A stretch of 49,207 nucleotides of DNA, taken from NCBI GenBank assembly GCA_026129335.1, contig JAHCIH010000013.1, forward strand, positions 1 through 49,207, read 5' to 3'. Source of the stretch: Anaerolineales bacterium. Lineage in GTDB: Bacteria > Chloroflexota > Anaerolineae > Anaerolineales > UBA11579. Shown here in pieces: positions 7,460 to 16,021 of the stretch; positions within the stretch are counted from its first letter, which is position 1, and each line of letters begins with the position of its first letter. A program made the position numbers and the translations under genes. Under the pieces are notes generated by a model. The model saw only the letters and a program-made list of their open reading frames with translations, did no database searches and was not told the DNA's origin.

Positions 7460-10400
7460 CTTTCGGGCGCGCTTCAGCTTCCACGACTTTCAGGAAAGCC
7501 TTGACCACGGCCGGGTCGAATTGCGTTCCGCTGTGGGCCTTGAGCTCTCTGACCGCTTGCGCATGGCTGAGCGACTTGCGGTAGACACGCTCGTCGGTCA
7601 TGGCCACATAGGCATCGGCGACGCTGATGATGCGCGCCACCTTGGGGATCTGCTCGCCGCGCAGCGCATCCGGATAGCCCATGCCGTCATAGCGCTCCTG
7701 ATGGGCGCGGATGATCGGGGCCACTCCGGCCAGGTTCTTGACGCCCTCGACGATATGCGCGCCGATCTCGGGGTGCTGGCGCATGATCTCTTCTTCTTCC
7801 GGCGTCAGGCTCTCCGGCTTGCGCAGGATCTCGTCGGGCACGCCGATCTTGCCGATGTCGTGCAGCAGGCCGCCCCAGAGGATGTCGAGCAGTTCTCCGT
7901 CGCTGCAGCCCATCAGCTCGCCGGTCTTGACCGCCAGCTCGGCCAGGCGGCGGCTGTGGCCGCTGGTGTAGCTGTCGCGCACGTCGATGGCGCTGGCCAG
8001 AGCGGTGACGGTTTGCACATAGGCTTCCTGGGCACCCTCGAAAAGGCGGGCATTCTCCATGGCGATGGCGGCGTGGGTGGCGAACACCGAGACCAGTTGG
8101 GCATCCTTGTGGGTGAACTGGTTCGCCCGGTAACCGTCCACAGTGAGGATGCCGATGCAGCGGCCGCGAGCCACCAGCGGCGCGCCGATCCAGGAAACGA
8201 TCTTCTCCACCCCGGGGACTTTCACCCAGCCGGGATGGTCGTGCACGTCGCCGTACAGCATGGTGCGGTGCTCGAAAATGAGCGGGTGTGTGATCGAGGC
8301 GCTGGTCACCGGCATTTCGTGGCCGATCAGGCCTTCACTGAGCTTGCCGGCCACCGCCTGCACGCGCAGGTTCTCGTCTTTGATGACCTGGATCGAGGCG
8401 CTGTCGAACGGCACCACCTTGTTCAACTGTTCCAGGATCAACTCGAACACCTTGGCGCTTTCCGTCTCGCTGCTCAAGATCACGGCCATTTCACGCAACG
8501 TCTCGGCCTGTTCGCGCTGCACGCGCTCAGCTTCGAACAGGCGCAGCTTCTCGATGGCCGTGCCCAGCTGGGCGGCGATGGTGTGCAGCAGGCGCTCGTC
8601 CTTATCGCTGAAGGCGTCCAGCTGGGCGCTCTCGGCGTTGATCACGCCGAGCACACGGTTGTTGTTGCCCAGGATGGGCACACACAGTTCCGAGCGCATG
8701 CTGCGGCTCACGTTGAGGTAGCTGGGCTCCTCGCGCACATCGGGCACCCGCCACGGCTTGCCGCTGGAGGATACTTTGCCCACCACCCCTTGCGAGAGGT
8801 GCACGCGACGCTTCTTCTGCTTCTCGGAAATGCCGCGGTAATGCTTGTTCACCGCCAGGTGGCGGCCATCCGGTTCCAACATCAGGAAACCGAACTGGTC
8901 GGGGTAAACGCTGTCGCCGATGATCTCGGTGGCGCGCTCGAGCAGTTCTTCCTCATTGGGCGCGCTGACCGCCGCATGGGTGATGGCGTGCAGCACGGTG
9001 AGTTCCTGCAGCTGGCGCCGGGTTGAATCGAACAGGTTGATACTTTCCAAGGCGACCGAAATGTGCTCGCAGAGTGTGGCCAGCGCGGCCACTTCGTGTT
9101 CGTCGAAGGCGTTGGGCGCATCGCTCTCCACATTGAGCAGCGCCACCACGCGCTTGTATATCTTGATCGGGATGATCAGCTCGGACTGCACGGCTTCGTG
9201 GCCGGCGGCGCAGTGATACTGCGGCCAATCGCGCAGGTTGTTGGCCACCACCACCTCGCCGCTTTCGTGCGCCAGGGCGAACAGGCCCTGGCCAAAGGGC
9301 TGGCGGTAGCCGCCGTTTTGGGTCAGGTCGCTGAAATTGCCGCTGGCTTCGACGACGTGGAATTCGCGGTTCTCTTCATCCACCAGCGAGATGTCAGTGG
9401 AGGCATAGTTCATGTCTTTGGTGAGGCGTTCGACGACGATCTTGAACAGTTTGTCCCGCTCCAGCACGCCGCTCATCTCGGCGGTGAGCTTGTTGAGGAT
9501 GTCCAGCTGCTTGGCGCGGCGCTGCTCGGCGGCGGCGTTGCGCAGCCGTTCGATACCGCTGGCCAGCTGGCCCGCAAAGGTGAGCAGCACGCGCTCGTCT
9601 TTCTCGGTGAAGTGCCCCGCCGTCTTGCTCTCGGCGTTGATCACGCCGATGACGCGGCCGCCGACCTTCATCGGGACGCAGAGCTCGGAAAGGGTGTCAT
9701 CGTCGTAATCTAAATAGTTCTTTATGCGGCGCACATCGGCCACGCGGCGCGGTTTGCCGCTGAGCGCCACCTGCCCGGTTACGCCTTGCCCCAGTTCGAT
9801 GATGTGCTTGTGCACACCGGCGCTGCCCTGGTAAGAGGGATGGATGCGCAGCCGCTTGCCATCCCGGTCGAGCATGATCACGCCGAAATTGTCGGGATAG
9901 AGGTTCTCGCGGATCAGGCCGGTGGCCCGTTCAATAAGTTCGTCTTCGTGGGTGGCTTCAGAAGCGGCGGTGGCCACCTGGTACAGGATGCTGAGCTCCT
10001 GGATCTGGCGGTTGCTCGACTCGAAGAGGCGCGCGTTCTCCATGGCCACCGCGGCCTGGTGGCACAGGGTCTGCGCCAAATAAATCTCGGCTTCGGTAAA
10101 GCCGCGCGGGCGGCGGGTCTCCTGCAATTCCACCGCGCCGACCGTCTGGTTCTGGGCCACCAGAGGGAGCAGCAAGAGGGCCTGGACACCGGCCTTCTTG
10201 AAGGCTTGCTTTTCCTTCTTGGAGAGCAGCGGGTCTGCTTCCTTGATCTGCAGGGGGCCGCGGTCTTCCAGCGCAAAGCTCAAGCCGAGCTCATTGGCCA
10301 GGGTGGCCGGCCGCTGCTTGCCGGCCCGCTTGGGCGCCTGGCTGTTGGCGTAGGCCACCCGGGTATGGAAACCGCCGTTGTTCTGCTTCCAATCGCTGAC

Positions 10401-10628
10401 TACGCACAAAGGCACATCCAGCAGGCGGGTCAGCTGCTGGGCGATGATCTGCAGCACTTTGTCCACTTCCAGATTGGAAGCGATGCCTGCGCCGGCAATC
10501 GCCAGGGCGGCCAATTCTTCGATGTTTTGAGATTCGGCGCTCAAAGCAAATCCTTCATGTTGTCGGGCCGCTGCCGTGCGCTTCTGCACGGCGAGGCGCT
10601 CAACGGGCGGCTGTGATTGGATCAACAT
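7452..10628 (-). CDS. Multi-GAF HD-GYP protein, likely c-di-GMP phosphodiesterase
   Basis: A 1058-residue soluble signalling protein. Five GAF-type sensor domains can be laid out at about 35-205, 210-370, 380-545, 550-705 and 715-870; recurring marks are ELCVP or LIIPI followed by VIGVINAES-like strands and a closing AxQLxxAIExxRLFE helix. A C-terminal HD-GYP domain (about 875-1050) has HDIGKIGVPDEIL with the metal-binding HD and HQERYDGMGYPD with the GYP signature, so it should be an active phosphodiesterase cleaving c-di-GMP. The ATG at 10628 has CAGGA six bases upstream. No membrane segment is seen, so signals are probably cytoplasmic small molecules. It lies downstream of the small-peptide pair with a 135-base gap; co-transcription is possible but unproven. 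Which ligand each GAF binds cannot be told. Confidence 0.9.
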   Translation of the reverse strand: MLIQSQPPVERLAVQKRTAAARQHEGFALSAESQNIEELAALAIAGAGIASNLEVDKVLQIIAQQLTRLLDVPLCVVSDWKQNNGGFHTRVAYANSQAPKRAGKQRPATLANELGLSFALEDRGPLQIKEADPLLSKKEKQAFKKAGVQALLLLPLVAQNQTVGAVELQETRRPRGFTEAEIYLAQTLCHQAAVAMENARLFESSNRQIQELSILYQVATAASEATHEDELIERATGLIRENLYPDNFGVIMLDRDGKRLRIHPSYQGSAGVHKHIIELGQGVTGQVALSGKPRRVADVRRIKNYLDYDDDTLSELCVPMKVGGRVIGVINAESKTAGHFTEKDERVLLTFAGQLASGIERLRNAAAEQRRAKQLDILNKLTAEMSGVLERDKLFKIVVERLTKDMNYASTDISLVDEENREFHVVEASGNFSDLTQNGGYRQPFGQGLFALAHESGEVVVANNLRDWPQYHCAAGHEAVQSELIIPIKIYKRVVALLNVESDAPNAFDEHEVAALATLCEHISVALESINLFDSTRRQLQELTVLHAITHAAVSAPNEEELLERATEIIGDSVYPDQFGFLMLEPDGRHLAVNKHYRGISEKQKKRRVHLSQGVVGKVSSSGKPWRVPDVREEPSYLNVSRSMRSELCVPILGNNNRVLGVINAESAQLDAFSDKDERLLHTIAAQLGTAIEKLRLFEAERVQREQAETLREMAVILSSETESAKVFELILEQLNKVVPFDSASIQVIKDENLRVQAVAGKLSEGLIGHEMPVTSASITHPLIFEHRTMLYGDVHDHPGWVKVPGVEKIVSWIGAPLVARGRCIGILTVDGYRANQFTHKDAQLVSVFATHAAIAMENARLFEGAQEAYVQTVTALASAIDVRDSYTSGHSRRLAELAVKTGELMGCSDGELLDILWGGLLHDIGKIGVPDEILRKPESLTPEEEEIMRQHPEIGAHIVEGVKNLAGVAPIIRAHQERYDGMGYPDALRGEQIPKVARIISVADAYVAMTDERVYRKSLSHAQAVRELKAHSGTQFDPAVVKAFLKVVEAEARPKAK

Positions 10629-10763
10629 AGCATTCCTGTTGCTTTGGCGCTCGCAAAGGGTGGCTTTCTTTCAAGACTTAAACCACGAGCGAGGGCAATG
10701 AAAACCTCACCCTCACTCTAAGGTTGCTGGCCCCTTGACGGGCCGTATGAGTCCGAAAGGAAC
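10629..10763. other. Intergenic region between the small-peptide pair and the HD-GYP gene
   Basis: No gene is seen. Two weak leftward hairpins are present: GGCCC/GGGCC at 10729-10744, and AACCT/AGGTT around a CCTCACCCTCACTC stretch near 10703-10726. Neither has a convincing T tract, so read-through into the phosphodiesterase gene is possible. Confidence 0.4.
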
Positions 10764-10979
10764 TTAGGCGGCAGCCGCATTCGGCTGGATCAGCCCGCTC
10801 AGGTGGCGGATGAACTGGTCCAGGTCCATCGCGCGGATGGACATGACGGCAGCCACTTCTTCTTCGTTCAGTTCAAAAGCGCTCAGGCGGTCTTGCACTT
10901 CGCCGCTCAGCAGCGCCACTTTGAACTCGTTATCCAACAAGGCCTGTGTAGCAATCGCGTTCAACTTGAGCTTGGACAT
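10764..10979 (-). CDS. 71-residue NHLP/Os1348-like small protein (putative RiPP-precursor-like)
   Basis: A 71-residue acidic, helical protein. The pattern 'D-x-x-F-x-x-x-L-x6-DRL-x-x-F-x-L-x-x-EE' (residues about 16-41), followed by a second amphipathic helix ending LDQFIRHLSGL and a short IQPNAAAA tail, resembles the leader-peptide-like small proteins of the NHLP clan (Os1348 / Franean1_4349 type). Some of these are RiPP precursors or resemble the LigA fold. This assignment is from memory of the pattern, not a search. It has no cysteine, no signal peptide and no membrane segment. The ATG at 10979 has an excellent Shine-Dalgarno sequence (AGGAGA, 10992-10987) at good spacing. It lies 29 bases downstream of the repeat peptide gene, so they form a two-gene unit. 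No maturation enzyme is nearby. The gene is very likely real; its function is unknown. Confidence 0.72.
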   Translation of the reverse strand: MSKLKLNAIATQALLDNEFKVALLSGEVQDRLSAFELNEEEVAAVMSIRAMDLDQFIRHLSGLIQPNAAAA

Positions 10980-10986
10980 TTGTAGT

Positions 10987-10992
10987 TCTCCT
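10987..10992 (-). promoter_or_regulatory. Strong Shine-Dalgarno of the NHLP-like gene
   Basis: AGGAGA on the minus strand, seven bases before ATG 10979. It is notable because many genes in this window lack such a site. Confidence 0.75.
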
Positions 10993-11008
10993 CGGAAAAT
11001 CAGGTCAA

Positions 11009-11194
11009 CTAGCTGCGCTGCGTGCCGATGCCGCCACCCAGAGGCTGGTTGAAGGACGGGCCGGTGCCAATGCCACCGCCCAGAGGCTGGTTCAGCGACG
11101 GGCCAGTACCAATGCCGCCACCGAGGGGCTGGTTGAATTCGGGGCCGGTACCAATGCCGCCACCCAAAGGCTGATTCATCTGAAACTTGTTCAT
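11009..11194 (-). CDS. 61-residue glycine-rich tandem-repeat peptide
   Basis: I do not recognise a family. After a six-residue lead (MNKFQM) the peptide is three full copies and one shortened copy of a 14-residue unit NQPLGGGIGTGPxF/L (residues 7-20, 21-34, 35-48 and 49-58), ending QRS. The DNA units differ at many third positions (Pro, Leu, Gly, Ile and Thr codons vary) while the protein is kept, which indicates selection on the amino-acid sequence. A strong Shine-Dalgarno (GGAGGA, 11206-11201) precedes ATG 11194. It has no Cys, no signal peptide and no transmembrane segment. It lies upstream of the NHLP-like gene. It could be a substrate for modification or cleavage at the repeated GTGP sites, a structural or ice/mineral-binding peptide, or a secreted signal; the sequence does not decide. 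Confidence 0.7.
   Translation of the reverse strand: MNKFQMNQPLGGGIGTGPEFNQPLGGGIGTGPSLNQPLGGGIGTGPSFNQPLGGGIGTQRS
11018..11176 (-). repeat. Tandem repeat, 42-bp unit, about 3.8 copies
   Basis: Units begin at 11176, 11134, 11092 and 11050 on the minus strand. Each encodes NQPLGGGIGT, and the first three add GP plus two variable residues. The period is an exact multiple of three. Confidence 0.9.
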
Positions 11195-11200
11195 TTTTGT

Positions 11201-11206
11201 TCCTCC
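11201..11206 (-). promoter_or_regulatory. Strong Shine-Dalgarno of the repeat-peptide gene
   Basis: GGAGGA on the minus strand, six bases before ATG 11194. It supports translation of this short gene from that start. Confidence 0.75.
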
Positions 11207-11226
11207 AAATTTCTTGATTTGATTGC

Positions 11227-11244
11227 GGCATCATAAGAGATGCC
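11227..11244 (-). promoter_or_regulatory. Candidate promoter -10 with overlapping operator-like inverted repeat (peptide operon)
   Basis: On the minus strand TATGAT occupies 11235-11230. It lies within an inverted repeat GGCATC-N6-GATGCC (11227-11232 and 11239-11244). Transcription from it would give a leader of about 29 bases containing the Shine-Dalgarno. No good -35 is seen, which would suit an activator-dependent promoter, possibly under the regulator encoded just upstream. This is inference. Confidence 0.4.
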
Positions 11245-11286
11245 CTATGAACGTAGTTATGAGCAGGATTTGTGCCAAAAGAGACA

Positions 11287-11315
11287 AAAAGAGCTGCCAA
11301 ATTGGCAGCTCTTTT
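11287..11315. terminator. Strong bidirectional hairpin terminator after the MalT/SARP-like gene
   Basis: Arms AAAAGAGCTGCCAA and TTGGCAGCTCTTTT form a perfect 14-bp palindrome around one base, with A and T tracts on both sides. It begins 14 bases after the regulator's stop and separates it from the small-peptide unit. Confidence 0.85.
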
Positions 11316-11328
11316 GTCTTTCAGCAGG

Positions 11329-14300
11329 CTAAACCTTGACCGCAAGTTCCTGGTAATAGGCTTGCAGTTCAGGCAATGGCTCGGCGTTCAATTCCTGGCG
11401 GAGCAGCGCCCGGTATTTTTTGAAATGGGCGATGGCTGCCGAGGGCGAACCGGAAAGCGCCAAGCAGCGCATCAGTGAGAGGTGTACTTCGTCGCGGTAG
11501 GGGTCGATGCCGAGCACTTTCTCGAACAGCGCCTGGGCATCGCGATATTGGCGGTTCTCCACTTCCAGTGCGGCCAGCTCGATCAGGGTATCCAGGTAGC
11601 GGCGGCGCAGTTCTTCGCGGCGGCGGTCGGCCCATTCCATGTAAATGTCCGGCAGGTAGTGCTCGGCATACAAGTCGAGCGCCTGCTTGAGCATCTCCAC
11701 CCGCTCCCGCCGGGAGAGGTCCGCTTGCGCGGCCCGCTCCAGCTGGTCCTCGAATTCGGCGACGTCGTACCAGACCTGCAGCGCGGGATGCAGTACGTAT
11801 TGCTCGTTCTCGAAGACGATCGACTCTTTGAGCCCCAGGGCCTGACGCACACGCCACAGCGTGGCGTGGAAGTTGCTGCTGATCTTGCCGGAGCTGAAGT
11901 CCGGCCAAAACTCCAGGCCGATGGTTTCCTTGCGCACGCTGCCTTTGTCGAGGATGTAGAAGAACAAAGCGCGCGCCCGGGTGGAGCGCCACAGGCTGGC
12001 CGGGATCAGCTCGCCGTTGCGGCGTACCTCGCCCGGGCCGAAGGCTTTGGCCTCCAGGAAGGCCGGCTCGACCTCCTGCTCGACGGATTTGCTCTCCAGC
12101 GTGGCTTTGCCGGTGGCGAAGTTGGCCAGGCGGTCCAGCAAGCCTTGCGCCTGACCGGGCGCGCCGTGCTTGGAAATGAACAGGGCGAAGTCAGGGTTGA
12201 AGCGCAGCACGGGGACCAGGAACTGGTCGTAGCCCAGGCGGGCGGCGCCTTCCAGCGCCTGGTGCAGGAACTTCTCGGCTTCGCGTTGGGCGCCGGCCTG
12301 CAGGCTGGTACGGGCGGCCAAGAATGCGGCCAGCACCTGGGCCTGTTTGGGCAGTTGGCGCTTCGGCCAGCCGGTGAGCACCTTCTTGAATTGCTCCAGA
12401 GCCAGCTGGGCCTGGTCCATTTCGGCGTAGACATAGCCGAGTTCGGTGAGGTATTCGTTCTCGTCCAGGCCGCCGCTGGCAAAGCTGGCCGCCTTGCGCA
12501 GCCACTTCATCGCCTCGTTGTATTTGCCCTCCTTGCGTTCCAGGCGGGCCATGGCGATATAGGTGCCGATCAGCTCAGGCAGTTCCTCGCTTTGCGCCAG
12601 GGACAGGGCCTGCTCCAGGTTGGCGCGGGCATCGTCTGCTTCGTCCACATCCAGGAGCAGCTCGGCCCTGCCGTTAAGGATGCCTATCTGCCAGCGCACC
12701 AGGCCGGCGGCTTTGGCGTGCTCCAGGGCCAGCGAGTATTCGCGCCAGGCCAGGGCGAATTCGCCCACCTGGTGATGCAGGTAGCCGATGTTGTTGCGCG
12801 CCGAGGCCAGGGCGCCCAGGTTGCTGCGGTTCTCCAGGTGGATATCCAGCGTCTCCTGGAAGGCGCGCTGGGCATCCAGCATGCGCCCCAGCGAGAGCTG
12901 CACCAGGCCGAGGTCGTTGAGGCATTCGGCCAGGTCGTAGGAATATTGGGTGCGCCGGGCGGGGTCGCCAGAGGCGGCCAGGCCGCGCAGGCCGTCGGCG
13001 GCCGCCTCCAGGGAGGCCACCGCCTCGTCCGGCTTGCCGGCCTGGTAGAGCGGGATGGCCTTGAGGCGCTCGGCCTGCAGCCATTTCTGGCGGGTCTCTT
13101 CTTTCTTGGAGTTGGCCGGCAGCAGCCCCTGGGCCTTCTCGGCCAGCTGGTGGGCCGGCTTGTATTTGCCGGTGAGGCGGAAGATCATGCCGCGGGTGAT
13201 GATCGCGTTCGCCTGAGCGTCGGTGTCGCCCAGGCCGGCCAGGATCGGCTCGGCCATCTCCAGCAGCTTGAGGGCCGCGGGGTAGGCGCTCTGGTTGCCC
13301 AGCATCTTGGCCTGGTAGAGCAGCAGGTGCGGGGCCTCTTTGCGTTGGTCGGGTGGTTTCTTCAAATCGTCCACCCAGCGGTTGAGCAGCATCTGGCGGC
13401 CGGAGGTGTAGAAATCCACCGCCACTTCGTCCATCCAGCGGGCGGCTTGCTGGCGCTCGCCGGAGGCCAGCTTGTGCTGGATGGCGTGCTCCCAATCGTC
13501 TCGCACACGGTGCCACTCGGCGGCGCGGGCGTGCAGCGCAGCCAGGCGTTGGGGCTGTTGCTGGGCAAAATAGTCCTGCAAAAATTCGGCGAAGAGCTGG
13601 TGGTAGCGGTAGCTGGGGCCTTCGTTGGTTTCGGTGCGGCTGACGAAGAGGTTGCGCTCTTCCAACGCGCGCAGGAAGCTGGCCGCATCTTCACGTTCCA
13701 GCACGTAATTGCATAGCGCTTCATTGAAATCGCCCAGCGTGGAGGTGACCAGCATGAAGTCACGTAGGTCTTCGCTGAGCCGGCTGACCACTTCTTCGGC
13801 CAGGTACTTGTAGATGTGCTCGGTGCCGCCGGTCAGCGAGGGCAGCACGCCGTTTTCCATGGTGCGCAGGGCCAGCAGGATGGCGACGATCCAGCCGTCG
13901 GCGCGCTTGGCGAATTCCTCAGCCTGCTCGTTGCTCAGACGCACGTGGTGGTTCTGCAAGACCAGCTTCTGTAGTTCGTCGGCGCGGAAGCGCAGTTCGT
14001 CGGGGCTGATGGTGACCAGCTCATCGCGGATGTACAGGCTGGCGGTGGGGATGCCGTAGACGCTGCGCGAGCCGATCAGGATGCGCAGCCGGTCGGGCAG
14101 GTGCTCCAGCAAATTCTCGACGAAGTCGACAATTTGCTGGTTCTCGCCGGCCAGATGGTAGTCGTCCAGCACCAGCAGGGAGAAATCGCCCACTTTGCTT
14201 TCGATCTCGTTGATGAAATCGATGGCTAGGCTGGCCGCGTCCGGGCTGCCGCCCAGCGTATTCAGTTTTTCTTCCATGGCGGAGCCGAAGTCGGGTACTT

Positions 14301-14559
14301 GCTGCTGGAAGGAGGCGAGCAAATGGCGCACGAACTGGACCAGGTCGTTGTCGCCCAGGCCGATGCGGTACCAGAAGACCAGCGCGTCCACATCGGAGGC
14401 AAAATCCACCAGCAGGGTGGTTTTGCCGTAGCCAGCCGGCGCGGAGACGAAGGTCAGCTTGCGGTGCAAGTTCTGATGCAGCACGTCGATCAGCCGCAGG
14501 CGGCGCAATACGTCCTTGCGACGCTGCGGCGGGCGCACTTTGGTCAGCAAAATGGCCAT
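11329..14559 (-). CDS. Large MalT/SARP-type transcriptional regulator (NTPase-TPR-BTAD)
   Basis: A 1076-residue protein. The N-terminus is a STAND-type NTPase resembling MalT: Walker [13 protein letters not shown] (about residues 39-50) and [11 protein letters not shown] as Walker B. The middle (about 350-820) is a long run of TPR-like helical repeats. The C-terminus has a winged-helix segment (about 840-925, [14 protein letters not shown]...[15 protein letters not shown]) followed by a bacterial transcriptional activator (BTAD) domain, rather than the LuxR helix-turn-helix of MalT. Such proteins usually activate adjacent genes when an inducer binds the TPR region. It reads toward the small-peptide pair but a strong terminator intervenes, so it would act in trans on their promoter. 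ATG 14559 is used; a GATAAT box lies at 14592-14587. The inducer is unknown. Confidence 0.88.
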   Translation of the reverse strand: MAILLTKVRPPQRRKDVLRRLRLIDVLHQNLHRKLTFVSAPAGYGKTTLLVDFASDVDALVFWYRIGLGDNDLVQFVRHLLASFQQQVPDFGSAMEEKLNTLGGSPDAASLAIDFINEIESKVGDFSLLVLDDYHLAGENQQIVDFVENLLEHLPDRLRILIGSRSVYGIPTASLYIRDELVTISPDELRFRADELQKLVLQNHHVRLSNEQAEEFAKRADGWIVAILLALRTMENGVLPSLTGGTEHIYKYLAEEVVSRLSEDLRDFMLVTSTLGDFNEALCNYVLEREDAASFLRALEERNLFVSRTETNEGPSYRYHQLFAEFLQDYFAQQQPQRLAALHARAAEWHRVRDDWEHAIQHKLASGERQQAARWMDEVAVDFYTSGRQMLLNRWVDDLKKPPDQRKEAPHLLLYQAKMLGNQSAYPAALKLLEMAEPILAGLGDTDAQANAIITRGMIFRLTGKYKPAHQLAEKAQGLLPANSKKEETRQKWLQAERLKAIPLYQAGKPDEAVASLEAAADGLRGLAASGDPARRTQYSYDLAECLNDLGLVQLSLGRMLDAQRAFQETLDIHLENRSNLGALASARNNIGYLHHQVGEFALAWREYSLALEHAKAAGLVRWQIGILNGRAELLLDVDEADDARANLEQALSLAQSEELPELIGTYIAMARLERKEGKYNEAMKWLRKAASFASGGLDENEYLTELGYVYAEMDQAQLALEQFKKVLTGWPKRQLPKQAQVLAAFLAARTSLQAGAQREAEKFLHQALEGAARLGYDQFLVPVLRFNPDFALFISKHGAPGQAQGLLDRLANFATGKATLESKSVEQEVEPAFLEAKAFGPGEVRRNGELIPASLWRSTRARALFFYILDKGSVRKETIGLEFWPDFSSGKISSNFHATLWRVRQALGLKESIVFENEQYVLHPALQVWYDVAEFEDQLERAAQADLSRRERVEMLKQALDLYAEHYLPDIYMEWADRRREELRRRYLDTLIELAALEVENRQYRDAQALFEKVLGIDPYRDEVHLSLMRCLALSGSPSAAIAHFKKYRALLRQELNAEPLPELQAYYQELAVKV

Positions 14560-14568
14560 TGTATTCTT

Positions 14569-14583
14569 AGGAACGAGGTTCCT
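14569..14583. promoter_or_regulatory. Inverted repeat in the leader of the MalT/SARP-like gene
   Basis: AGGAAC-GAG-GTTCCT lies between the candidate -10 (14592-14587) and the start codon of the regulator. Its position would suit autoregulation. This is inference from position only. Confidence 0.3.
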
Positions 14584-14586
14584 TCC

Positions 14587-14592
14587 ATTATC
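14587..14592 (-). promoter_or_regulatory. Candidate -10 box for the MalT/SARP-like gene
   Basis: GATAAT on the minus strand, 27 bases before ATG 14559. No convincing -35 is visible. Confidence 0.35.
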
Positions 14593-14650
14593 GTGTGGGT
14601 TAGTCTATTGTGATTGGCGCGGCTTTGTCAAGCCGCGTGCCTCGCTGAAT

Positions 14651-14656
14651 TATAAT
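14651..14656 (+). promoter_or_regulatory. -10 box for the pyrimidine-nucleoside phosphorylase gene
   Basis: Consensus TATAAT six bases before ATG 14663, predicting a leaderless mRNA. TTGTCA at 14625-14630 is the nearest -35-like sequence, but the 20-base spacing is long. Confidence 0.6.
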
Positions 14657-14662
14657 TTTGCC

Positions 14663-15967
14663 ATGCGCGCCGTAGACATCATTATTAAAAAGCGTGACGG
14701 GCAGGAACTGAGCCGCGAAGAAATCCGCTTTTTTATCGCCGGTTTCACAGACGGTTCGATCACCGACTACCAGGCAGCAGCCTGGGCCATGGCGGTGCTG
14801 CTCAACGGCATGAGCGCCGCCGAAACGACCGAACTGACCCTGGCGATGGCCGAATCCGGCGAGACTCTGGACCTGAGCGGCGTGGTGGACCTGGCCCTGG
14901 ACAAGCACTCCACCGGCGGCGTGGGCGACAAGACCACGCTGGTGGTGGAGCCGGTGCTGGCCGCCTGCGGCTGCCGGGTGGGCAAAATGTCCGGCCGCGG
15001 GCTGGGCTTCAGCGGCGGCACGCTGGACAAGCTGGAATCGATCCCCGGCTACCGCAACGACCTGAGCCGGGAAGAGTTCCTCAAGCAGCTCAAGGACGTG
15101 GGCCTGGTGCTCACCGGGCAGACCGGCGACCTGGCCCCGGCCGACGGTAAGCTCTACGCCCTGCGGGATGTGACCGGCACGGTGGATTCACTGCCGCTGA
15201 TCGCCTCTTCGATCATGAGCAAGAAGATCGCCGCCGGCGCCCAGCGCATCGTGCTGGATGTGAAAGTGGGCCTGGGAGCTTTCATGACTTCGTTGGAGGC
15301 CGCCCGCGCCCTGGCCGAGACGATGGTGGCCATCGCCGGCCGCGCCGGGCGCAAGGCCGTGGCGCTGCTCTCCGACATGAACCAGCCGCTGGGCTACGCG
15401 GTGGGCAACGCGCTGGAGGTGAAAGAGGCGCTCGACACGCTGCGCGGCGGCGGCCCGGCGGACTTCCGCGAGCACTGCCTCGAAGTGGCCGCCCATTTGC
15501 TGATCCTCGCCGAGGTGGAAAGCGACCTGCCGGCCGCCCGCCAGCGAGCCGCGACCACCCTGGAGGACGGCAGCGCACTGGAACGTTTCCGCGTTTTGGT
15601 GCAGGCGCAAGGCGGCGATGTGAGCTACGTGGACGACCCGGACAAGCTGCCCAAAGCGCCCCTGATCGAAGAGGTGCCCGCCCCGCAGAGTGGCTATCTA
15701 AGTACGATCCACGCCCGGGAGATCGGCGAGAGCGCCGTGGAGCTGGGCGCGGGGCGCGCCAAAAAAGGCGACCCGATCGACCACAGCGTGGGCTTTGTCG
15801 TCCATCACAAGGTGGGCGACCAGGTGGAACAAGGCCAGCCGCTGTTCACGGTGCATGCCAATGACCCCGCCAAACTGCAGGCGGCAGTAGCCCGTGTGCT
15901 GGCGGCCCATCACTGGAGCGATAGGCCCGTGGAACCGCTGCCGCTGTTCTACGGCACAGTGGAATAA
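14663..15967 (+). CDS. pdp: Pyrimidine-nucleoside phosphorylase
   Basis: Phosphorolysis of uridine, thymidine and deoxyuridine to base plus (deoxy)ribose 1-phosphate. It has 434 residues, the normal length for the family. It opens with [23 protein letters not shown], carries the signature [14 protein letters not shown] (phosphate site) and [22 protein letters not shown], then [18 protein letters not shown] and [11 protein letters not shown]. The C-terminal domain has the lipoyl/biotin-like fold typical of the family ([26 protein letters not shown]). The family includes both thymidine-specific DeoA and broader Pdp; the sequence looks more like the broader type, but this is not certain. It stands alone, bounded by a strong terminator. 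Its product uracil could feed Upp (4702-5334). Confidence 0.93.
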   Translation: MRAVDIIIKKRDGQELSREEIRFFIAGFTDGSITDYQAAAWAMAVLLNGMSAAETTELTLAMAESGETLDLSGVVDLALDKHSTGGVGDKTTLVVEPVLAACGCRVGKMSGRGLGFSGGTLDKLESIPGYRNDLSREEFLKQLKDVGLVLTGQTGDLAPADGKLYALRDVTGTVDSLPLIASSIMSKKIAAGAQRIVLDVKVGLGAFMTSLEAARALAETMVAIAGRAGRKAVALLSDMNQPLGYAVGNALEVKEALDTLRGGGPADFREHCLEVAAHLLILAEVESDLPAARQRAATTLEDGSALERFRVLVQAQGGDVSYVDDPDKLPKAPLIEEVPAPQSGYLSTIHAREIGESAVELGAGRAKKGDPIDHSVGFVVHHKVGDQVEQGQPLFTVHANDPAKLQAAVARVLAAHHWSDRPVEPLPLFYGTVE

Positions 15968-15968
15968 A

Positions 15969-15998
15969 AAAACTGGCGGCCAGGTGGCCGCCAGTTTT
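15969..15998. terminator. Bidirectional hairpin terminator between pdp and degV
   Basis: A 13-bp perfect stem, AAAACTGGCGGCC / GGCCGCCAGTTTT, has the loop AGGT. A tracts precede it and T tracts follow, and it lies between two convergent genes. Confidence 0.9.
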
Positions 15999-16021
15999 AT
16001 TTTCAGGAAAGCAAAGCTTGC

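Noticed and set aside
11260..11279. TTGGCAC-N5-CTGCT on the leftward strand, a sigma54-like promoter before the peptide genes
   Set aside because: The GG-N10-GC spacing fits, but the -12 element is imperfect, no enhancer-binding regulator is nearby, and I believe RpoN is generally absent from Chloroflexota. It could be revived if rpoN is found in the genome.
10764..11345. One 193-codon leftward frame joining the repeat region to the NHLP-like protein
   Set aside because: Across the repeats this frame gives Trp/Arg/His-rich sequence, while the other frame gives the conserved NQPLGGGIGT repeat. Strong ribosome sites mark two separate starts at 11194 and 10979.
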